In this document: positions 33,739 to 41,471 of the stretch, piece by piece
How the letters are laid out: each line of letters opens with the position of its first letter
Position numbering within the stretch: the stretch's first letter is position 1
Source of the DNA: JAFGUF01 sp040883315
Lineage (GTDB): Bacteria > Bacillota > Clostridia > Christensenellales > UMGS416
Assembly (NCBI GenBank): GCA_040883315.1
Contig: JBFLKU010000010.1
Location: 42,490 to 106,489 of the forward strand
DNA: 64,000 bases
Direction of reading: 5' to 3'
Made by a program: the position numbers and the translations under genes
The notes under the pieces: generated by a model
Told to the model about the DNA's origin: nothing
Database searches by the model: none
The model's input: the letters and a program-made list of their open reading frames with translations, nothing else

Positions 33739-33952
33739 AAATGTATTATAACACATTATCAATTAGATAATAATGGTTAATCAACACCTTAAATGACAAT
33801 ATTACTATTATAGACTACTTATCCAGTCTACTGTATGCCTCAATACTACAAAGGATAAATAAAACATAATTTTTTTATTATTCAGAATTGCACCCACCCC
33901 ACGAATATAGTAAGATATAGTCCTACAGAAAATGAAATATTGGACGTATAAA

Positions 33953-34999
33953 ATGAAAATAAACAGCAAAATTTTAATAGCAATCCTAGCGGCAGCACTC
34001 TATGGCATCAGTGCACCAGCCTCCAAAATACTTCTACGCGAGCTAAACCCGCTGTTCATGGCTGCCCTATTGTATCTGGGTGCTGGCCTTGGCATGTGGA
34101 TATATTCGGTTTTCGCCAATACAAAAAAGTCACAAAAAATAGAAGCAAGTCTTTCCAAAAAAGAAATGCCATATATAGCCGCAATGATATTGCTGGATGT
34201 CGCAGCCCCCATTCTCTTGCTTCTGGGCCTGCAAAGAACCACCGCCGGCACAGCATCTCTTTTGAATAATTTTGAGATAGTCGCCACCTCCATCATTGCG
34301 CTGGTTTTCTTCAAGGAGGCAATAGACAAAAGGCAGTGGATAGCAATGGCTCTCATTATTGCAGCCAGTGCCATTTTAACATTCGGTGCAGCGGATGGCT
34401 TTTCTCTCTCCTTTGGCTCTATCTTCATCTTGCTTGCCTGCCTCAGCTGGGGCTTTGAAAATAACTGCACCCGCCAGCTTTCCCTAAAAAATCCTGTACA
34501 GATAGTCATAATAAAAGGATTTGGCTCCGGCATAGGTGCACTTATAGTGTGTGCCATATGGGGGGATTTCGCCGCCCATATCATATATGTCATTTTAGCC
34601 CTTGTTCTGGGCTTTGTTGCATACGGTCTCAGCATACTCTTCTATATCTTCGCCCAGCGCAGTCTGGGTGCAGCACGCACCAGCATCTACTATTCCATTG
34701 CACCTTTCATCGGCGTGCTTTTGTCTTGGCTGGCTCTCAGGGAAAAAATCACTGCCGGCTTTCTTACAGCCCTCTTTTTAATGATTATCGCCACCTATTT
34801 CATGGTCACCGAGCTTCACAGCCACACCCACGTCCATTCTCCCCTGTCCCACAACCATAAGCACACCCACGACAATGAGCACCACAATCATACCCACGCA
34901 GAAAAAGTCGATGGTTTCCATACCCACCAGCACACCCACGATGCAGTGGAGCATTCACACAGCCACTATCCCGACGAGCACCATAGGCATGAGCATTGA
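33953..34999 (+). CDS. EamA/DMT-family transporter with histidine-rich tail
   Basis: A 348-residue membrane protein with about ten transmembrane helices in two EamA repeats (about 3-135 and 145-280; signature ALYGISAPASKILLREL near the N-terminus and SIAPFIGVLLSWLALREKI in the second). The C-terminal 60 residues are a cytoplasmic tail of repeated H-x-H groups (HSHTHVHSP, HNHKHTHDNEHHNH, HRHEH), which would bind metal such as nickel, cobalt or zinc. ATG at 33953 with a weak GGA is preferred to 33932, which has none. Export of a metal or metabolite is inferred; the substrate is unknown. Confidence 0.85.
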   Translation: MKINSKILIAILAAALYGISAPASKILLRELNPLFMAALLYLGAGLGMWIYSVFANTKKSQKIEASLSKKEMPYIAAMILLDVAAPILLLLGLQRTTAGTASLLNNFEIVATSIIALVFFKEAIDKRQWIAMALIIAASAILTFGAADGFSLSFGSIFILLACLSWGFENNCTRQLSLKNPVQIVIIKGFGSGIGALIVCAIWGDFAAHIIYVILALVLGFVAYGLSILFYIFAQRSLGAARTSIYYSIAPFIGVLLSWLALREKITAGFLTALFLMIIATYFMVTELHSHTHVHSPLSHNHKHTHDNEHHNHTHAEKVDGFHTHQHTHDAVEHSHSHYPDEHHRHEH

Positions 35000-35102
35000 T
35001 ATTAAAAAGTCTTTTATTTTAATCTAATAATTAAAAAAATTTTTGCACTTATTTACATTTTAAGTTATAATTTTGCATATACTAATTTAAGGATATATAT
35101 TT

Positions 35103-36425
35103 ATGAGTGCTCAAAATTTGTCAATTGATATAGTTGGATTGTTCTTTAAAGTCGGAACTTATATTTATAAAGAACAAAAATATTTAAAAACATTTGAAAA
35201 ACAATTTATAAATACTATAAATTTTACAAATAGGCAAATAGCTAATGATTTTAATGCTGAGCTAAAATTATTATTTTCACAAGAAAATGCAGAGAAGTTA
35301 AGACATATATTGAAAAAGGTATCTGAATATGATGTTAAACAAACACTTGCAGAATTTTTTGAGAACCAGCTTATATTAATAAATCAGAATTCTGACTTTA
35401 AATATATGCTTAATGAGTATATAAAGGCATATACTCATCTTGTTATGGAGGAGCTTAAAAAATCTCTGCCCGAGAAATATAAATATGTTTTGCTGGGAAG
35501 TATTGATAAAGCTATTACTGATGGTTTTATAGATGTCAATTCAAAACTAGACGAAATCCAAAAAGACATTGCCTCAATTAAAAATGGGAAAAAACTAAAT
35601 GATTCTAATGGCTATTCGTCTTCGCAATCATCTGCTTCAAGTTCCAACAAAAGTACAGTTGATATAAATATTAATGTGAACTCAAATGATGCCATAAATA
35701 CTTATAGAAATAATAGCAACTATACTCATCCCCATTATCAAACTTATAAAAATAGTAAGAAGAGCCTTGGAATCAAAATCTTTTTATGGCTATTCTTCCC
35801 TTATATAATGGTGTTTGTTGTAATATGTGCCAGTAAAAAACTATCCACAAAAACCAAACTCATACTTTGTGGCTCTATAATGCTTTTCTTTCTATTACTA
35901 TATGCATTTTCTGAAAAGACAAGTGTACCCCTACAAGATGTCGCACATAATAATGCATCAATTTCTGATAATAGTATAAATACTGAAAATGATATAAAAG
36001 AGTTTTATATTATCGGAGAAGAAGCCATAAATAGTGATTTTGAGATATTATTTGCAGATTTTTTTGTAGATAGTTCATATAACCGAAAGATTCTCGTTAT
36101 AGAAATGGAAATTAAATATATTGGTGATTCTTCAAGCGGAATACATCCATCATATACATTTAATTATAAGTTAAATGATAGCGACGGACTAGTATTCGAA
36201 AAAACATCTTATCATTCTTCATCAAAGACATTGCCCCATACCTTAGAGTCCGGAGATAAAGGTATTGCTCAAGTAGCATTTGATTTAGACTATGAAGTAG
36301 AAAGTGATTTGATGTTTCGTATTTTCTCCGATAGCTATAATGCAGAATGCGATTTTAAATGCAGTCTTCCAAAAGATAATATTATCAGGGCTATAAATGA
36401 ATTCGATGCTTCAGAAGAAAATTAA
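35103..36425 (+). CDS. AT-rich membrane protein with helical N-domain and DUF4352-like C-domain
   Basis: A 440-residue protein. Residues about 1-165 form a helical domain with no signal peptide, followed by a Ser/Asn-rich low-complexity stretch (about 170-215). Two transmembrane helices at about 226-244 (IFLWLFFPYIMVFVVIC) and 254-272 (LILCGSIMLFFLLLYAF). The C-terminal 150 residues are an exported beta domain resembling DUF4352 (ILVIEMEIKYIGD ... FNYKLNDSDGLVFE ... GIAQVAFDLDYE). AT-rich and unlike its neighbours. The helical N-domain has the look of effector-associated helical bundles of some defence proteins, but I cannot assign it. Confidence 0.65.
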   Translation: MSAQNLSIDIVGLFFKVGTYIYKEQKYLKTFEKQFINTINFTNRQIANDFNAELKLLFSQENAEKLRHILKKVSEYDVKQTLAEFFENQLILINQNSDFKYMLNEYIKAYTHLVMEELKKSLPEKYKYVLLGSIDKAITDGFIDVNSKLDEIQKDIASIKNGKKLNDSNGYSSSQSSASSSNKSTVDININVNSNDAINTYRNNSNYTHPHYQTYKNSKKSLGIKIFLWLFFPYIMVFVVICASKKLSTKTKLILCGSIMLFFLLLYAFSEKTSVPLQDVAHNNASISDNSINTENDIKEFYIIGEEAINSDFEILFADFFVDSSYNRKILVIEMEIKYIGDSSSGIHPSYTFNYKLNDSDGLVFEKTSYHSSSKTLPHTLESGDKGIAQVAFDLDYEVESDLMFRIFSDSYNAECDFKCSLPKDNIIRAINEFDASEEN

Positions 36426-36510
36426 TCTGCACCATAATCTATAAAATTGCCATCCACAAAAAAATATTATATAATTAAACCACAAAATAATTTGCAAAGA
36501 AGTGAAGTAT

Positions 36511-36699
36511 ATGATTAAAAAAATATTATCTTTTTCAGCGCTATTTCTGGCAATGCTCTCCCCTTCCGCTCTGGCCTCATCCGTAGCGGAGCAGGACGCA
36601 TACATCCCTACTTGGGTGTGGGCTGTGATGATAGTTCAGCTAATAGTCATCATAGTTCTGGTATCATACATCACAGTCAAAAACAACGAAGACAGATAA
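36511..36699 (+). CDS. Small single-TM exported protein
   Basis: A 62-residue protein: signal peptide MIKKILSFSALFLAMLSPSALA, short spacer, then one C-terminal helix (WVWAVMIVQLIVIIVLVSYI) and a polar tail (KNNEDR). It converges on the large surface protein gene with a shared terminator between them. Possibly an accessory to the surface system, but nothing demonstrates this. Start at 36511 rather than 36502 by signal-peptide logic. Confidence 0.62.
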   Translation: MIKKILSFSALFLAMLSPSALASSVAEQDAYIPTWVWAVMIVQLIVIIVLVSYITVKNNEDR

Positions 36700-36721
36700 C
36701 CCAATATATAAATACAAAGAA

Positions 36722-36755
36722 AAACCCCGTACAGATTGTCTCTGTATGGGGTTTC
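36722..36755. terminator. Bidirectional terminator between convergent genes
   Basis: AAACCCCGTACAGA / TCTGTATGGGGTTT stem with AAAA on one side and TTTC on the other. Confidence 0.82.
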
Positions 36756-36783
36756 ATATTATTATCGCCTTTTATTCAGCAAT

Positions 36784-39700
36784 TTATGCCTTTTCTTTGT
36801 GCTTCCTGTAGCGTACATATGCAAATGGTGCAGCTGCAAATGCCAACAGTATCAGGGCAATGTACCAATAGTAGTGCAGATAGCTTCTCTTGTCGCCGGT
36901 CTGCGGGTTGCCGTATGTAGGTGTGTCGTTCAGGAACGATACTCCTGTTCCGTCCACATTCAGCCCTGTGTTGCCGGATCTCAGCTGGATAGGAATGTGC
37001 ACCGATACGGTGTAGTTGATGTATTCCACGTCCACATCCTGCGTAGCTCCGTCCACCACCACATTGGTCACTGTGCCTAGCTGCATGTCCACTGTAAATC
37101 TGCCCACTTCTCTCAGGTCTCTGTCTAGTATTATCAGCGTGTGCTCTTGGTATGGCACATCGTCAAAGCTAAATGTTCCTGTTGGCCCTGTTATTTGCGC
37201 CCTAGGTGTGGAGCATAGCACCACGGTGTAGTTTGGCTGCGGATTGTCCATGTAGTCTGTTACAGCCCCTGTAATCTTTCTGGATGATGGCGTCGGGTCG
37301 TCCGGCACGCCGTCGCCTACTACCAGCACGAATGTATCATAGGCGAATGTATACGTAGTGCTCATCGCCTTTATCTCCGTCACGCCTTCCTTCCATGTAG
37401 TCACTGTTCCTGTTGTGTTGTTCACGCTGGCTACATCTGGGTTTGTGCTTGTCCACACCACCGGTGTGTTTTGTGCTGCAGCTGGCGTCACAGTGTATGG
37501 GAATGCTGCAAATCCATACGAATTTCCTACCACCACAATGTATGCATCCTCTTGGAAGTCTATGGTCAGGTTTTCAGGAACATTCGGATTGGTTCCGTTT
37601 GCTATTTCGTCTTCGTCGGATACTCCGTCGCCGTCAGTATCTGTTGCTGGGTTATCCGGGTTTCCGTCCCCGTCTTTGTCGCTTGGGGTTGAGTCCGGGT
37701 CATTGGGGTCGCTGCCTGCGGCTGTCTCTTCGTCGTTGGATACGCCGTCGCCGTCTATATCCTCCGGTGTAGAGTCTGGGTCATTGGGGTCGCTGCCTGC
37801 GGCTATCTCGTCAGCGTCGCTTGCTCCGTCTCCGTCCTTGTCATCCGGTGTGGAGTTCGGGTCATCGGGGTCGCTGCCTGCGGCTATCTCGTCGGCGTTG
37901 CTTGTGCCGTCGCCGTCTGTGTCATCCGGTGTAGATGCGCCATCGTTGGGGTCGCTGCCTGCTGCTATTTCTTGGCTGTCTGTGTATCCGTCCCCGTCTG
38001 TGTCTGCATCTGGTGTGTCTGGGTTTCCGTCCCCGTCTTTGTCACTTGGAGTGGAGTCAGGGTTGCTGGGGTCGCTGCCTGCGGCTATTTCATCGTCGTC
38101 ATCCACTCCGTCGCCGTCGGTGTCGTATGGTGTGGAGTCTGGGTTGTCCGGGTCGCTGCCTGCAGCCACTTCTTCGCCGTCTGTAAATCCATCGCCGTCG
38201 CTGTCTTTGTTGCTGTCATCTATTGTGCCGTCCCCGTCCACGTCGCTCGGTGTAGATGTGGGGTCGTCTGGGTCACTGCCTGCAGCCACTTCTTCGCCGT
38301 CTGGTATGCCGTCTCCGTCAGAGTCTGCATCCGGGTCATTTATTGTGCCGTCGCCGTCCGGGTCAGATGGTGTAGATGCCGGGTCGTCCGGGTCGCTGCC
38401 TGCTGCCTGCTCGTCCCCGTCGGATACGCCGTCGCCGTCTGTGTCAGCGTTGGGGTCGTCCACTGTGCCGTCTCCGTCCACGTCGCTCGGCGTGGATGCA
38501 GGGTCATTGGGGTTAGATCCTGCGGTCTCTTCTTCGCCGTCTGGTATGCCGTCCCCGTCAGTGTCTAGGTTCGGGTGGTCCAGTGTGCCGTCGCCGTCCA
38601 CGTCGCTCGGTGTAGATGCAGGGTCGCCCGGGTCGCTGCCTGCTGCCACTTCGTCTTCGTTGCTTGCGCCGTCGCCGTCGGAGTCAGTTGCAGGGTCTAC
38701 CGTTATATTATATGGTCCGTAATATCCTGTTCGTACATTTCCTGCATTGTCCTCTACCTTGTAGTGCAGGTATGTATTGCCCGGATAGTCGCTTATCAGT
38801 GTTTTTACGGTGGATGATGTGCTCATGCTTCCCCACTGGGTAGGTGTGGTGGTTGATGAGGATGCCACGCAGTAGCTCTTTGCATATCCGCTGCCGCCTG
38901 CTTCATCCTGCATGGATAGTGCCACCTGCACAGGGAATTGATAGCCGCCTGGAGGGTTTTGTGAAACCGTTGCAGTTGGTGCGGTGCTGTCCACTACCAC
39001 CTCTAGGAATTTTGATGCCACCTCAGATACGTCTGTATTTGCGTTTGTCACCTGCAGCGATATTTTGTATGTTCCGCCGGACTGCCCGGAAAAGTCCATC
39101 ATAGGTGTTGCCCCGGAATAAATCTCAGCGTTGTTATAGATAACTCTCCAAAGCCTTCCCGTTATAAGTGTGCCCGATGGGTCATAGCTGGTGTCATTGT
39201 ATGCCACGGTGTTTGCACCGGTGTAGGTCAGCAGAGTTTGGGGCAGTACATCAAACTGTGCTATTGGAGGCGGTGGGTCTCCGCCTGTTTTTGTGGATAC
39301 AAATTGCTGATACGGCACAGACTGCACGCCGTATTCATCCTCTACCACCTGCTCTATGATGTACTCTTTTTCAGCTTGCAGCACTGTTGGTGCTCCCAGT
39401 GTCCATGTGGAGCTGCTGGTCTCTTTGTATTTGTACGTCACGGATTTTATGCCTCTGTCAGGGTCTGATAGATGGTCATAGTCGTAGGATGTGTCCACAA
39501 TTGTCACATTCAGGCTGCCGTCTACGCTCACGTTGAACCCTGCTTCGGGGGTTCTGTGCACATACACGGTTTTTGTCAGCTCTCCTGCAAAGTATATGTC
39601 GTACTGCCCGGTCTCTATAAATGAAACGGAGAAGTCGTCTAGGTAAATCTCATCATATAGTGCTATGCCTGTTGGGTTTTCATAATAGTCTTTATTATGG

Positions 39701-41181
39701 TCTATATACCATTTCCCGTCTGGCCAGTCTGCATCTGCTGTGTCTGCGGCTGCCGATGCCGGGCTAATTGTTATCTCGTTTCTTGTGCCATATAGCAGAA
39801 GGTCAGTGTCACTTTCTACATGGTTCAGATAGTCTTGGTATATAAAGTCTGCAATTGCCTGCACCTGCTCAGAATAGGTGTCTGTGGCGGCGACGTCTCT
39901 GTCCACGTATATTCCGTAAGCATTGTTTTTGGCAATGAATGCCTCTCCGTCCACGCTGTCCTGTCCCCAGCCGATGTATGCAATGTTTTCATTGCTCATT
40001 CTGGATAGTATCTCGCCCAGTGCAGTAGAATCTGAAAAGTCTGCGACCGCTGCGTCCTGTGCATTTACTACATATCTTAATGATCCTTCGCGCCATTCGG
40101 GCTCACGAATTATTTGGGAGAATGGCTTTGTAGCTTCTGTTCTCATGGATATATCATTAAATGTAAAGTGTGTAGGTCTGGCGCAGCCGTGGGACAGATA
40201 GGAGTTCAATGGACCAAATCCATACGATCCGTTGTCTGTCAGTGTCACCTCTGTGCCGCTGCCGCCTGCTGCCAGATTCCATGTCACCAGTGACGGTGTC
40301 AAAAGGTCTGGGTCGCCGCTTGCTGCATCTGCATACCACATTTGCAGTCCTGTAGGCGTTGCCTCTATTTGTATTTTTCTTATAGTTCCCACTTGGCTGT
40401 TCAGTGGAGTGATGCTTGCTGTAGCTACCAATGTGCCTACACTTGCAACATTAGATATCACACCGCTTGTGCTGCCGTGGAATTGATATACATTTACATT
40501 ATTGAGTGAATATATATATATACTAGGTGGATTAGAGCTCATTGTGGTGTATTTGAAAAACAGCAAATATCCTGTCATGGTTTTTGCAGGGAATGCATCA
40601 CTGGACATGCCTGTATTGAAGAAGAATCCCGGGCCGTCAATAGCGTCGTAGAATTCGCCTTCTTCTATGTAGAAATCGATTATTTTTTTGCTTGGTTCAC
40701 TGTCCGGCATAAACATAAAGTCTTTATATGATGGCGCACCATATCCATAGAAGTCTATGTCTGTGCCGTCTGTCGTGCTTACTACAATATGATTATTTAA
40801 ATCGAAGTTGCCGTTTGTCTCATTATAATACGGCCTATAATATGGTATTTCGGAGGATACAACATTTGTGTGGTCAAATACTTCCCACCCTGCTGTTGTG
40901 TCTCCTGCGCTCACGTCATTGGATTCCAATGCCTGAATACTTACAGTGTCGATTTTGCTGCCCGGTATGCCCGCCGCCACTAGCGCCGCCCTTAGGTCTG
41001 CATTGAATGTAGACAGGTCAACATCAATGTCCCCCGCCGATAAAACAATGTCTAATAGGTTTTCTGTGTCTACGGATATTTCCACTGTGTCAGCAGCTCG
41101 TGCCACTGTTGGATTGATGACTGATGCGATTAAAAGTGCAGCCAAAAAGAGCCTGCAAAATCTTTCTCTCCTTCTTTTCAT
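36784..41181 (-). CDS. Large surface protein with calcium-binding repeats and NPQTG anchor
   Basis: A 1465-residue exported protein. Signal peptide about 1-29 (ends VARAAD). Residues about 30-620 are beta-rich and unassigned, including a predicted lectin-like region around 150-345. Around 560-810 are PKD/Ig-like segments. About 815-1195 hold 11 units of thrombospondin type 3-like repeats (DxDGDGxxDxxE ... AAGSDPxDPxSTPS), in 27- and 40-residue forms, that bind calcium and act as a rigid spacer. A BIG2-like domain follows (about 1200-1285), then a carboxypeptidase-regulatory-type domain (about 1295-1370). The C-terminus has a sorting signal: NPQTG at 1425-1429, a hydrophobic helix and RYRKHKEK. 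AAAGGAAAAGGG precedes the ATG. The ligand is unknown. Confidence 0.88.
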   Translation of the reverse strand: MKRRRERFCRLFLAALLIASVINPTVARAADTVEISVDTENLLDIVLSAGDIDVDLSTFNADLRAALVAAGIPGSKIDTVSIQALESNDVSAGDTTAGWEVFDHTNVVSSEIPYYRPYYNETNGNFDLNNHIVVSTTDGTDIDFYGYGAPSYKDFMFMPDSEPSKKIIDFYIEEGEFYDAIDGPGFFFNTGMSSDAFPAKTMTGYLLFFKYTTMSSNPPSIYIYSLNNVNVYQFHGSTSGVISNVASVGTLVATASITPLNSQVGTIRKIQIEATPTGLQMWYADAASGDPDLLTPSLVTWNLAAGGSGTEVTLTDNGSYGFGPLNSYLSHGCARPTHFTFNDISMRTEATKPFSQIIREPEWREGSLRYVVNAQDAAVADFSDSTALGEILSRMSNENIAYIGWGQDSVDGEAFIAKNNAYGIYVDRDVAATDTYSEQVQAIADFIYQDYLNHVESDTDLLLYGTRNEITISPASAAADTADADWPDGKWYIDHNKDYYENPTGIALYDEIYLDDFSVSFIETGQYDIYFAGELTKTVYVHRTPEAGFNVSVDGSLNVTIVDTSYDYDHLSDPDRGIKSVTYKYKETSSSTWTLGAPTVLQAEKEYIIEQVVEDEYGVQSVPYQQFVSTKTGGDPPPPIAQFDVLPQTLLTYTGANTVAYNDTSYDPSGTLITGRLWRVIYNNAEIYSGATPMMDFSGQSGGTYKISLQVTNANTDVSEVASKFLEVVVDSTAPTATVSQNPPGGYQFPVQVALSMQDEAGGSGYAKSYCVASSSTTTPTQWGSMSTSSTVKTLISDYPGNTYLHYKVEDNAGNVRTGYYGPYNITVDPATDSDGDGASNEDEVAAGSDPGDPASTPSDVDGDGTLDHPNLDTDGDGIPDGEEETAGSNPNDPASTPSDVDGDGTVDDPNADTDGDGVSDGDEQAAGSDPDDPASTPSDPDGDGTINDPDADSDGDGIPDGEEVAAGSDPDDPTSTPSDVDGDGTIDDSNKDSDGDGFTDGEEVAAGSDPDNPDSTPYDTDGDGVDDDDEIAAGSDPSNPDSTPSDKDGDGNPDTPDADTDGDGYTDSQEIAAGSDPNDGASTPDDTDGDGTSNADEIAAGSDPDDPNSTPDDKDGDGASDADEIAAGSDPNDPDSTPEDIDGDGVSNDEETAAGSDPNDPDSTPSDKDGDGNPDNPATDTDGDGVSDEDEIANGTNPNVPENLTIDFQEDAYIVVVGNSYGFAAFPYTVTPAAAQNTPVVWTSTNPDVASVNNTTGTVTTWKEGVTEIKAMSTTYTFAYDTFVLVVGDGVPDDPTPSSRKITGAVTDYMDNPQPNYTVVLCSTPRAQITGPTGTFSFDDVPYQEHTLIILDRDLREVGRFTVDMQLGTVTNVVVDGATQDVDVEYINYTVSVHIPIQLRSGNTGLNVDGTGVSFLNDTPTYGNPQTGDKRSYLHYYWYIALILLAFAAAPFAYVRYRKHKEKA

Positions 41182-41425
41182 AATCCCTTTTCCTTTCGTA
41201 TAATATATATATTAATTTTGAATATAAAATTATCGGAAGTTATTTTTCTATATATAACCAATTATACATAATATTAATCATTTTGTTTGTGAATAATATA
41301 TTAATAAATCGATATTCTTTGTGCATATTGTACATATTCATTTTATTTATTGTGTTATTTTAATATATGGTAATAATTGGCTGCTTATTTTTTAATTTGC
41401 TTTTAAATACATTTAATGGATAAGA

Positions 41426-41451
41426 GAAAAAGCACCCAAAAGTGCTTTTTC
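41426..41451 (-). terminator. Rho-independent terminator (minus strand)
   Basis: GAAAAAGCAC / GTGCTTTTTC stem; ends the MSEP-CTERM-type gene. 41205-41420 is AT-rich and contains no gene. Confidence 0.8.
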
Positions 41452-41471
41452 AAAAATATGTGTCATTATGT

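Noticed and set aside
37358..38722. A 454-codon plus-strand open frame rich in Ser, Pro and Gly
   Set aside because: It is exactly antisense to the calcium-binding repeats of the surface protein; the open frame results from the repeated codon pattern. No signal peptide or ribosome binding site supports it.
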